From: Aquilaria yunnanensis
Taxonomy: Eukaryota > Streptophyta > Magnoliopsida > Malvales > Thymelaeaceae
Direction: 5' to 3'
Assembly: GCA_039654915.1 (NCBI GenBank)
Contig: CM077594.1
Coordinates: 94,688,893 to 94,752,892 of the forward strand
DNA: 64,000 bases
Shown: positions 32,376-42,728 of the stretch, in pieces
Numbering within the stretch: the stretch's first letter is position 1
How the letters are laid out: every line of letters begins with the position of its first letter
The notes under the pieces: generated by a model
What the model saw: the letters and a program-made list of their open reading frames with translations, nothing else
Databases searched by the model: none
Told to the model about the DNA's origin: nothing
Translations under genes and position numbers: made by a program

Positions 32376-33658
32376 ATAATAAAACCATGTTCCAATAATA
32401 TGACAATAATAATGCAGAAAAATTAAAAAATTGATTTGGAGACCAATAGAGAAAATGTAAAAACTTTAGATATTAAGAGTTTAACAATTGAATTTGGAAA
32501 AGTTAAGAAAAAAAAGTCTTATTTCACTGAAAAAATTAATTAAATCATGGTGACTTTAGAAAATAAGACATTAAAAAAAATAACCAAGGAATTAAACAAA
32601 AACACTATAATTTATTAAACTTAGGGTCTAATATTAGAAATGCAAATAATATAGGGATTGGAAATGTGTTTCACAAAAAAGAAAAGTGAAAGTCACAGAA
32701 TAGCGAAATTGACAATCGAAAAGATTTTTTCATTCGAATTTGTTACCAACCTTCCAAAAGAAGCAACCAAACCCAACAATAAAAAAGAACAAAAGGAAAG
32801 GACATGCAACAGAGCGGGTCACAACCCAGGCCAACACCGAAGTACAAAATCATTTCTAAGATCTTGGTTTGATACTCGTTTTCAGTAATAAATGACATAA
32901 TCTGAAGAGGAGGAGTCACCGTCCTCCGACAAAATCCAGCTAGTCTGATTGTACCAAACATGACTTGAACGCAAACCTAATCCTAACCCTAACCTTTCCC
33001 TTAGACCATAAATCTAAACTTAAACCCAAGACCCTAATCCTAAACTTTAAAACCCTAAAGACAAAATCTAACCTAAACTATAAATCTATAATCCTAACAG
33101 TATAAACCGTATACCTAAATCTAAACTCTAATGGACATAAACTTAGACCCTAATCTTAACACTAATTTTAACTTTACCATAAACCCTAAATAAAATATCT
33201 GAACCTTAATCCCCACAAACCCAAGACTCTAACCTTAACCTTAACCTTAACTATAAACTCTTACTCCAAATCATAAACCCTCAAACTCTAACCTTAAAAC
33301 CCTAAACCATAAAGTATTAACGCACAGTTTTAACCCTCATCCTAAATATTAACTTTCTTTATTCATTACCTTTTTTACTTAGTAAAGCCTATATGTAATA
33401 AAATATAATGAAGAAAATATGGAATTTAAATACTAAGAACAATAAGAATAATAAGAACAATAAGAACAATAATTTCCGTATGTTAATCATAAGAACAATA
33501 AGATTGAGAATAAACTTAGTTTATCTAACAAGACTTTTAAGTTACTTACGTAAACATTAATGAACTTTTGTTATTTTTATTAACTCAATATTAAACTTCA
33601 CGACATATATGATTTAATAGATTGAGGTGTTTATGATTACGAACAGATTTTTTTTGTT
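29576..33658 (+). other. CACTA 5' leader and intron-like region
   Basis: 4 kb without coding frames. 29600-29740 is GC-richer and is followed by a GT-rich donor-like sequence (GCTCGGGTATGG). 31945-32010 (up to CGAGGTAAGTTTC) looks like another untranslated exon. Low-complexity AAT/ATT tracts occur at 31550-31820 and 32320-32386, the latter an inverted (TAA)n(TTA)n. Telomere-like repeats lie at 32975-33320. The small plus and minus frames at 30497-32961 are not recognisable. Confidence 0.5.
32975..33320. repeat. Degenerate telomere-like CCCTAAA repeats, second block
   Basis: CTAATCCTAACCCTAACC, AAACCCTAAAG and similar, in the C-rich orientation, opposite to the block at 23195-23662. Strongly diverged. 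It sits in the leader of the CACTA element just before the transposase gene. Confidence 0.7.
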
Positions 33659-36600
33659 ATGGAATCCGCCCGTAGTTGGATGTACAGTAACTGTTTCTTG
33701 CCTGGCCGAACGGATTACACACAACAGTGGGAGTCCGGGGTCGAAGAATTTATATCATTTGCTGTCTTTCACCCTGAAACTATGAGCGGGTTATGCATTC
33801 GCTGTCCTTGTCGGAAATGTAAGAATTTGCGGTTTAAATAGTCTGATGAAGTCAGAGTTCATCTATACAAATGGGGGTTTAAGCCTTTTTACTTGAATTG
33901 GACCGCTCATGGTGAGCCATTTAATGAAGCATCAGATACTGATCCGGGTGTGGGTGGGTTTGATCAGTTTGACCAGGGGTGTTCGACGAATCCATATGAA
34001 ATGATGGTATTAGATGCCGTTGCCCCTAGTTACTCACAAATTCCGGAAGACAATGTTGCAGAGCCGAATGAAAGTGCAAAAAATTTCTTTAATCTTTTGA
34101 ATTCAGCATCAACTCCTTTATGGGATGGGTGCGAAAATCATTATGAGTTATTTGTTGCTGTCTGTCTTCTCAACATTAAGTCTGAGTATCACATGTCTCG
34201 AGCATGTTTTAATGGCATTGCTCAACTGATGAAGGAGACTCAACCAACAGATAGTAAGATGCCCTCAAATTGGTATGAAACTAAGAAATTAGTTTCGCAG
34301 CTGGGTCTGTCTCACAAGAAGATTGGCGTCTGTGTGAATGATTGTATGTTGTTCTGGAAAGATGACAGTAGTGTACGTATTTGTAAGTACTGTGGAGCTG
34401 AGAGACATAAGCCGAAAAAAAGAGGTCGTGGTAAAGATCGACCGAGAAAAACCATGCATTATTTACCACTTAGCCCTCGTCTGCAACGCTTATTTGCGTC
34501 ATTGTCAATAGCTGAGCAGATGAGGTGGCATAAGGAGCAAACATAGGTCCCAGGTGTTATAAAACATCCATCAGATGGTGAAGCTTGGAAACATTTTGAT
34601 CAGACCTACCCATGGTTTGCTTCGGAAGCACGAAATGTCATATTGGGGTTGTGTGCCGATGGATTTACACCTTTTGGACCATCTGGGAAACAATACTCTT
34701 ATTGGCCTGTGATCGTTACTCCGTATAATTTGCCCCATTGGATGTGCATGAAAAAACCCTATATGTTCCTTTCATTGCTGATTCCAGGTCCACGTAGCCC
34801 AAATCATAAGATTGATGTTTATCTACAACCTCTAATCGATGAGCTCCGGCATCTGTGGTTTGATGGCGTTGAAACATGGGATGTGTCATTGAAACAAAAT
34901 TTTATTCTGCGAGCAGCATTAATGTGGACCATAAATGACTTTCCGGCTTATGGCGTGCTATCAGGGTGGATGACACATGGGCGATTGTCTTACCCTATTT
35001 GTATGGGCAAAAGTAAGGCATTCCAACTTAAGTATGGCGGGAAATTTTCATTTTTTGACTGTCATCGGCAATTCCTTGACCGGAACCACCCATATAGAAG
35101 GAATTGTACTTGCTTTAAGAAGGGGAAATCAGAGAAGTCATTGTCTCCTCCGCGCTTATCAGGTGAAGATATATTTGAAAGAATCTCATGGATTCCATCA
35201 GTTGGTAACGATGGGCCACAACATCGCCCGTGCAATTATGGGAAATCACATAATTGGACGAAGCGAAGCATTTTCTGGGAGTTACCATATTGGGCCACGA
35301 ACCTAATACGACATAATCTTGATGTTTTGCATATTGAGAAGAACGTGTTTGAGAATATATGGAATACTGTGATGGATGTTAAGAACAAAACGAAAGATAA
35401 TGTGAAAGCATGGAAGGACCTGGAAATTTATTGTAATCGGCCGGAGTTAAACATGGTTCCACTTGATGATGGTCATTCTTTCAAACCAAAGACGAGGTTC
35501 ACATTTGATGTTAACCAAAGGCAAGATGTGATCGCTTGGGTAAAATCTTTACGACTCCCTGATGGATATGCCTCGAATCTTGGGAGATGTGTTGATACAG
35601 CTGGTTGCAATATGTATGGCATGAAGAGTCATAATTGCCATGTTATGATGCAAAGGCTTCTCCCCATTCCCTCGAAGCGCTACCCGAGAATATTTGGAAG
35701 CCATTAACGGAGTTAAGCCTATTCTTTAGAGACTTGTGCTCTCCAGAGCTGCATGAGAATCACTTGTTTGCGTTGGAGGCCAATATTCCAATTATAATTT
35801 GTAAGCTTGAGAGAATTTTTCCTCCAGGGTTTTTTGATGTCATGGAGCATCTCCCAGTTCACTTGCCATTTGAAGCAAGGGTTGGAGGACCTGTTCAGTA
35901 CCGATGGATGTATAAATTTGAGCGGTGCATGCATGACCTAAAAATGAAGGTTTCTAATACTGCTCATGTTGAGGGATGGATATGTGAAGCATACCTTATA
36001 GAGGAGACTTCCATCTTTTGCTCTCATTACTTTGAATCCCATGTTCCTTCCATGATGAACCGAGTACCGAGAAACGATGATGGTGGTCCTGTCCCATGTA
36101 ATGGTGACTTGTGGTCCATATTCACCTTTCCGGGACGTCCATATGGTGCAAGCCGATATAGATTCCTCACGGACGATGAACTCAGACTTGTAACCACATA
36201 CGTTCTTCTAAACTGTGCTGAGATCAGGCCATATCTAAAGTAAGTTATCGTTCATGAAAAGGGATTATTACTTTGATTATGTTGAAATTCAAGACTGTTC
36301 ACTTGCCAAAACTAATATATTTTCATTTATTCTATTATTGGCCACAGTATGTTTGTGGACATGGTCAGGGAAACTGCACCCGAGATAACAATGTTTAAGA
36401 TGGACATACACATTGAAAACAATTTCTCAACCTGGCTCCGACACTATTTACGTGTGCTTTTAGTCAGTATGTATTGCAACATGTTAAGTTATAAAAGTCT
36501 CCATATATATTGTCCTAAATTGAAAATGTTTTAGATAGGTTGATGACCCAGGTAACAATATTGTCGATAACATCTTCTGGGATGTTGTATGTGGGCCCTC

Positions 36601-37273
36601 ACGTCGAGTTCAGACATGGCCGGTTTATTTCACAAATGGGTACAAGTTTCACATAAGTGAATGGGGGAAGGACAAAACAACATTTAATAGTGGAGTCTGC
36701 ATACGCAGCACGGGTGCAAGCGAAGTTGAATGTGATTTTTATGGTATATTAGAAGAAGTCATTCAACTCGAATATCCGGGCTTTCCACATAAGAATGTTG
36801 TCTTGTTTAGGTGCAACTGGTTTAACCCAACACCTAAATGTGGAACTCGAATGCATAAACAATTTGGGTTAGTTGAGATCCGAAATAGCCGCAAATATCA
36901 GAAGTTTGATCCTTTCATTGTAGCATCACAGGCTGACCAAGTTTACTACACACAATATCCGAGTAAGTCACATGAAAGAAACGGGTGGTCAGCTGTTATG
37001 AAGATAAAACCTCGATGAATAATACAGTATGCAATTCTGGACAAGGATGACGTGTATCAAGACAGTGGATCCGTGAATTGTCAAAGAATTGAAGATGACC
37101 CAGTTTAGGAGTTAGCTGACCCGGGAGTGGGTGATGATATTGAAGAAGATGTACTTGAGGAGAGGGGATCTAATGGCGAGACAGAGGATGAGAAGGAGTT
37201 TATATCCGATGACAGTGACACTGAAGAGTCTGAGAAGTTTGACGAGAATGGAAGCAGTGGGTCAAATGAATGA
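33659..37273 (+). pseudogene. TNP2-type CACTA transposase, broken
   Basis: Domain order is typical. First comes an N-terminal transposase-associated domain with RSWMY, then IRCPCRKCKN (33659-33838). The TNP2 core (about 33893-35660) has GCENHYELF, CVNDCMLFW, the zinc-like CKYCG and RWHKEQT, and continues as HPSDGEAWKHFD and NVILGLCADGF. A DUF4218-like part follows (about 35690-36240: ENIWKPLTELS, HLPFEARVGGPVQYRWMY), then, after one or two introns (about 36240-36348 and 36455-36540), a DUF4216-like part (36560-37000) and an acidic tail. It is broken by in-frame stops at 33839 (TAG), 34544 (TAG), 37016 (TGA) and 37106 (TAG) and a frameshift near 35665-35690. It would have cut and joined the element ends in the nucleus; this copy cannot make the full protein. 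Confidence 0.85.
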
Positions 37274-37423
37274 TTAGATAACATGTACTAGGAATAATGA
37301 TAACCTGTCATTTCTAATGTGTAGAAAATATTTGGTAAATTTATGTACCCCTAATACTCCACAATATATGTCAGACAATATATGTTATGTTTAATTTGCC
37401 TACTTAGCTAATAATAAATGCAG

Positions 37424-39185
37424 ATGCCTCGTAAAGGGGATAACACCTATAAACGCCGACCTGGGAAAGGACCATTTGCGCAGTTTAAGGAGGTAATGGA
37501 GCCAATACTTAATGAACGACATAGGATGGGTTCTTCATCCCGGGCACAAGAGGATGTCGGTGTAGAGACGCCGGACACAACATTGCCAGCGACGCACGTC
37601 CACTCACATGAGCACCGATCTGACGGCGGTGGAGGCACGCCATCTGGACATGGATTTGGTGCGCGCCACATTACGCACCCCATAATGACGACTCATCCCT
37701 TAGATGATGATATACATATTGATGACATCCCATCATCGATGTCACAGACAGCAGGCCGACCGCGGATGAGGATATCCCCACATGGTAACACGTAAGTGAT
37801 AAATACCAGACACACGTATTAATAATAGTAAGAGTAATTATTTTACATGAAATCATCAACAAGTCAGTAACTAACAATTTGAACGTCGCAGATTCATTCC
37901 AGCTGCAGCGACACGGTTAGTGACACCATGTTTCACCATATATTTCAAACCCTATTCTGATTGGTCCTCCGTCTCTCCATCAGACCTGCAGCAATAGTGG
38001 CGTGTTTTTGAGGTATAACAATAATATTACTATGATAATGATGTAATAATGTTATAAGATTAATAATTATTTTTTTCCATTCTAATAGTTTAAACATATT
38101 AACGTGTACAGAGGAGCTGTGAGTGGGATCCGATACACCATAATGAGGTGTATCGGGTGTGGAATATCTTGGGAGCACAGCATTACAGAAGCATGATATC
38201 AGAAATTCGACGTGTGAAAGATCCTGTTAAACGTCGAGCGAAGGCAAACTTTATGTCAAATGCTGCATATGCGGAAATGGAGGCATATTGGGCGAGTCCG
38301 GAGTTCATTCAGAAGTCCGCTAGGTTTAAGGCAATGCGAGCAACAGTGACTGACGATGATTCACAGTCTGGCTCTTACAGCGCGACATATGCAAGGGGAT
38401 CTATCTCGATGTCTGCACATCGAGAGCAAATGGTATGTATCTCGGTAATGCTCTTTCATTTTACATGTCAGATACTAATGAAATTAAATTACATATTAAT
38501 GTTACGTTTCATTCAATTAGAGAGAGAGAGAGATCCTGAGAAGAAGGACCCTGGCTTGTTTAAAGTCCTTCAAGCAACGCATAAAATGAAGAATGGGAAA
38601 TATGTTAGTAAGTGCTGTGAAGAAGTTGCTGTAAGTATTATAACTGTTTGTTCACAATTCATTCTTATGAAAATTACTATGTTTTACAAATAATGACTGG
38701 CTCAAATGTATTTTATTATGTTTCTGTAGACTCGTATTAGTGCAGAATTTGATGAGCAAACACAACAAGAGGATGGAATAGAGGCAATTGATGAACTAGC
38801 AATCATTAGTACTGCATCTGGCGGTAGAAGGAAGGGCAGTGTATTTGGATTAGGATCTGAGCAGTGTGTCATACCGGGACGCCGACAGCCAGGTGTCATC
38901 CCGCCTATCGACATCACACAGACACCGCAATTCAACGAGCAAGTACAGAAGATGATCGCGGAGGAGAATGCGCGAAGGGATGCAGAGTACGAGAGGAAGC
39001 TCGAGAGAATTAAGAGGAGACAGAGAGCAGAGATGGAGGCTCAGAGAGCCGCATTGGAGGCAAACCGGGCTCAGTTGGAGATTATTTGTCGTTCGCTAAA
39101 CCTTCCGTGCCCGCCGGCTCAACCAGTTCCACAGTATCCTCCTAACTCGGACTTGGAGGATGAGGAGATAGTCGGGACTCCATGA
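37424..39185 (+). CDS. Second CACTA gene, TNP1/transposase_24-like, spliced
   Basis: The companion gene that CACTA elements carry beside TNP2; in En/Spm the equivalent protein binds subterminal repeats. First exon 37424-37793 (MPRKGDNTYKRR...), ending at a GTAAGT donor; ATG 37418 lies before an AG that may be an acceptor, so I prefer 37424. One or two small exons probably lie near 37890-38015. The main exon from about 38110 includes RVWNILGAQHYRSMISEIRR and RAKANFMS, ending at REQM|GTATGT (38432). Next exon about 38520-38630 (DPEKKDPGLFK, then GKYVSKCCEEVA|GTAAGT). Last exon from about 38730 ends in a basic/acidic coiled-coil-like stretch (EENARRDAEYERKLERIKRR) and a stop at 39185. No stop is seen within these main exons. 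Exon borders are inferred from splice-site look only. Confidence 0.68.
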
Positions 39186-39480
39186 TGGGCGTCATGAACA
39201 GGTTAGCGCATTTCCAAAGTTCTTGTGTTATCAGACTGACATAATATTTTTTACACATAATTAAGACTCAGTTGAAATTACTGAAATGTGTAATCCGTTG
39301 AATGTTGTATGCTTTCTTCCAAACATATATGTTCTTGTTTTAATTATGCTATATTTGAGAATATTTTATTTTAATTACATTTGCATAGCTGCGTAATGTT
39401 TATTGCTGAGTAAAGTTGGGGGAACTTTTGAATTGATATGTTAATTTTGAATGTGTATTCAAACTGGGAAAAATGTTTAT
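39186..39480. other. 3' flank of second CACTA gene, cut by Athila insertion
   Basis: AT-rich, probably the 3' untranslated region of the gene above. It contains no CCAACGG subterminal repeats and ends where the Athila 5' LTR starts. Confidence 0.6.
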
Positions 39481-40983
39481 TGATAAATGTTAATTTTGTG
39501 ATCAAACATGTTGACTTTTTGTCAACTTTGACCACAATTTTCTACCTCATCACTCAACATTTTTGGCCAATTCTTGTTTTGATCCTTCATTTTGTAGGTT
39601 GGAGAAGTGGACCATAGCATTGGAATGGCACCGGGACAAGCGGAACGAAAAATGAAAATATAGAAGTCAACAGACATTATAACTGTGGCGCCTAGGCGCT
39701 AGGAGCGAGGCCTAGGCACCACAGTATAAAGTCATCTGCCAAGAAAAGGGCACTTTGGCACCTAGGCGCCTAGCCATCCCTTCTGGGGCCACGACGCCAG
39801 GCGCCCTCAAGCTATGGCGCCTAGGCACCCAGACACCCCCATCTGGCGCCTAGGCGCCAGTCACCCGGGAAAGTGGTCCCCTCCTCAAATTTGAACTCAA
39901 GCTTGCCATTGGCCAAGGTTTTCTATCCAATGGAGTTGGTGAGTGAAAGGGACAGCCTCTAAAGGAGAAGAATCTGGAACATAGCAAAGGGGATGAGGAG
40001 CTTCATGATCTTCTTCATCTTCATCTTGTCTTAGAACTAGTTTTGGGTTTTTTCCACCATAGATAGTTTTCCTAGCTTTTCTTAGTTTCTTCTTGGTGAC
40101 CATTGGAGCTAACTTGGAGATTTCTTAGAGTGCTCAAGGAGACTAGCTTGAAGACTTTGGATTCAAGGGCTTCTAGCCACCTTGGGTTTATTCTTTCATC
40201 TACCTTGTAGTTCTTCATGGATGCTATTATGTTCACTTTTATGATTATGTTTTATTTAGTTATAGAGTAGTCTTCTTTTGCACTTTCTATGGATGTAGCT
40301 ACTTGGATTGATTATGTTGGATGAATTTATGGTTATGTGATGTTGATTTTCTACTAAATGTATGTTTATTCTTCTCTTGAGCTTAATGTTGCGTTAGCTA
40401 GTTGATGGCCACAATTAGTTGCACTATAAATTGCATCTAAACTCTTGAAAAAGATTAGAAGCTATTGGACCTAGGAAAAGAATTTAATGGCTATGGACTT
40501 GTTGGAAAATTAGTCTAAGTCATTAGGTAAAGGTAAATTGAGCTTTAATGCCTCTTTCTAAACTTGTAATCGGGTGGAAATCCTTATTAAGTTTAGATTA
40601 GAGAGATTAATTCTTTCACTTGGAAAAGTAAGAATTTAGTTGAATAACTTTATCAACATACATTGGAAATTAACCCACTCACCTAAGTTCACCAACAAAT
40701 CAAGACAAGTAGTGAACCCATAGGAAGTGTTCTTTCATGATTTGATAAAAACTACAAATTTTACATTGCATACTTGCATTCTAGATTAATAGTATTCCAT
40801 TTAGCTAAGGTTAGTCACTTGTTTAAGTTGCCTATATTGTAATCCAACTTTGATTATTTAGCTAAAGTTTAACTTGAGTAGTGGTACTTGGCATTCAATT
40901 TCATCAATCTTCGTGGGAACGATATCCACTCACCCATCTATACAACTACCGTGCACTTGCGGAATAGTGGGTTTAAAATTTCA
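39481..40983 (+). repeat. 5' LTR of Athila-like element
   Basis: 1,503 bp. It has TATAAA at 39725-39730 within a zone (39680-39870) dense in GC-rich palindromes of the GGCGCCTAGGCGCC type. It is 24 bp longer than the 3' LTR because of an extra piece near 39787-39825. Confidence 0.92.
39685..39870. repeat. GGCGCC/CCTAGG palindrome cluster around LTR promoter
   Basis: Several copies of GCGCCTAGGCGC-type palindromes, including a perfect 18-bp one, CTGGCGCCTAGGCGCCAG (39843-39860), on both sides of TATAAA. Similar palindromes recur in the 3' LTR (about 51210-51363) and in the untranslated stretch after pol (46800-46920). Confidence 0.8.
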
Positions 40984-40994
40984 CTACAAGTTTT

Positions 40995-41012
40995 TGGCGC
41001 CGTTGCCGGGGA
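40995..41012 (+). other. Primer-binding site of Athila-like element
   Basis: TGGCGCCGTTGCCGGGGA, 11 bases after the 5' LTR. This motif is widespread in Athila and related plant gypsy elements (commonly assigned to tRNA-Asp). Confidence 0.85.
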
Positions 41013-41132
41013 TTGATTGTATTGATTTGTTCAATATCATTGCTAGAAGATTGACTCTAGACTAAACATTTATTTCTTTACTTATTTGTTGCCTTTGTGC
41101 TTGGATATTTCTTTGATAGGTACCATTGGTGT

Positions 41133-42710
41133 ATGACCCGTTCCCAACACTCTACTTTGTTGTCATTCATTCCGGAGATTGAAAGACATCTTAAAGAGCT
41201 TAGAGCAATATCACACTTGGGAGAATCAAGCTCTACCCCTTCATCCATGGAAGGTGGAGGTGATAATCTTAATGGTAATGGGTATAATGGTGGCAATGGA
41301 GGAAATGGAGGGATGGATCATCAAGATGGAGTCTATCCAAGAAATCCACAAAGGCCTATTAGGGAGTACATCCGACCCTTGGTGACGGAGAATTATTCGG
41401 GTATTGTGAGGCCACCGGTTCAAGCCAACAACTTTGAGTTGAAGCCATCCTTGATTTCTCTCATCCAACAAAACCCATTTGGAGGCTTGGCTTCGGAGGA
41501 TCCCAACACTCACATAGCAGATTTCTTGGAAGCTTGTGACACATTCAAGGCTAATAAAGTCTCCACCGATGTTATTAGACTTCGATTGTTTCCTTTCTCA
41601 CTCCGGGACAAAGCTAAAGGGTGGTATCAATCACTTCAACCGGGAAGCATTGCTACATGGAATGAAATGGCCAAAAAAATTTTGAGCAAGTTTTTTCCTC
41701 CATCCAAGGCCGCCCACTTGAGAGCTTCAATTGTGACATTCAAGCAACATGAGATGAAGTCTATTTCGGAGGCTTGGGAAAGATTCAAAGAGTTGTTTAG
41801 GAAGTTCCCACAACATGGATTCTTGGATTGGCAACAAATCCAACTTTTCTATGAAGGCTTAGTACCTACCTCAAGATTTATGATTGATGCTTCGGTCGGA
41901 GGATCCTTGATGTCAAAGACAGCCGGTGATGCTTTCCAAATTCTAGAACAATTGGCACTAAATGGAGAGCAATGGCCGGGAGAAAGAGCTCAACCAAGAA
42001 GAGGGGTACTTGAGGTTGATCAATTGACCGCCTTGTCGGCACAAATGGCTTCTCTCATGAATCAAGTGTCCAAGTTGACCAACAAAAAAGAGCAAACTAT
42101 TGAGCAAGCCGCCGCCTCTACCTCCAACACATATAATGGACATATGGATATGGAGTTTGAAGAAGCAAATTTTATGGGCAACCGGAATTTTGGATTTAGA
42201 AGCAACAACATGGGAAATCAATATAACCCAAGTTGGAGAAACCATGAAAATTTCTCCTATGGTAACACAAGGAATGTGCAACAACCACCACCACCTCCCG
42301 GTTTTAACCAAGTCTCAATGGAGAAGAAGCCTTCTATGGAAGAAATTATGTTGCAATTCATGAAGGATATAAGAGAAAGAATGGAGAAGAATGAAGCCAA
42401 GACGGCTAGCTTGAGTGCTAACTTAGCTAGTATGGAGGCAAATGTGAGTGCAAGCATCAAGAACATGGAGAATCAAATTGGGCAATTGGCTTTGGCGGTC
42501 AAGACATCTCAAAAAGGGAAATTTCCTAGTGACACCGAGATAAATCCAAGAGAACATTGTCAAGCTATCAAACTTAGAGGAGGCAAGCAACTTGAAGATC
42601 CTTTCAAGAATAGACCTTCTCAAGTCACTCCTATGGTTGAGAATGAAGAGCAATTGGAAAAGGAGCAAGTGGTGGAGTTGCCTCAAGAGCAACCATCTAA
42701 GGTTCAATAA
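41133..42710 (+). CDS. gag: Athila-type Gag
   Basis: A 525-aa capsid-type protein. I start at MTRSQHSTLL (41133) rather than the in-frame ATG at 41097. A Gly/Asn-rich low-complexity stretch (GGDNLNGNGYNGGNGGNGG) is followed by the retrotransposon gag domain: PLVTENYSGIV, FELKPSLISLIQQNPFGG, LFPFSLRDKAKGWYQSL, WNEMAKKILSKFFPPSK. A Pro-rich run and KNEAKTASLSANLASMEANV follow, the latter probably coiled coil, then a basic INPREHCQAIKLRGGKQ. I see no CCHC zinc knuckle. Gag ends with TAA at 42708 in the same frame as pol, so the pair may once have been a single gag-pol frame (TAA from CAA would fit C-to-T decay) or may rely on read-through. Confidence 0.88.
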   Translation: MTRSQHSTLLSFIPEIERHLKELRAISHLGESSSTPSSMEGGGDNLNGNGYNGGNGGNGGMDHQDGVYPRNPQRPIREYIRPLVTENYSGIVRPPVQANNFELKPSLISLIQQNPFGGLASEDPNTHIADFLEACDTFKANKVSTDVIRLRLFPFSLRDKAKGWYQSLQPGSIATWNEMAKKILSKFFPPSKAAHLRASIVTFKQHEMKSISEAWERFKELFRKFPQHGFLDWQQIQLFYEGLVPTSRFMIDASVGGSLMSKTAGDAFQILEQLALNGEQWPGERAQPRRGVLEVDQLTALSAQMASLMNQVSKLTNKKEQTIEQAAASTSNTYNGHMDMEFEEANFMGNRNFGFRSNNMGNQYNPSWRNHENFSYGNTRNVQQPPPPPGFNQVSMEKKPSMEEIMLQFMKDIRERMEKNEAKTASLSANLASMEANVSASIKNMENQIGQLALAVKTSQKGKFPSDTEINPREHCQAIKLRGGKQLEDPFKNRPSQVTPMVENEEQLEKEQVVELPQEQPSKVQ

Positions 42711-42728
42711 GCCCCACCCAACCCACCT

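Larger units (their letters stand above)
29321..39480 (+). mobile_element. CACTA (En/Spm) transposon, 3' end not seen
   Basis: It begins CACTACTAAAATC after AAT and runs at once into subterminal repeats built on CCAACGG and GTTGGTA (29341-29570), the hallmark of CACTA elements. The interior has spliced untranslated leader-like parts, a TNP2-type transposase gene and a second TNP1-like gene, both on the plus strand. The sequence is cut at 39480 by an Athila-like retrotransposon. Beyond that (52486 on) I find neither subterminal GTTGG repeats nor a TAGTG end, so the 3' end is deleted or outside what I can recognise. Confidence 0.82.
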
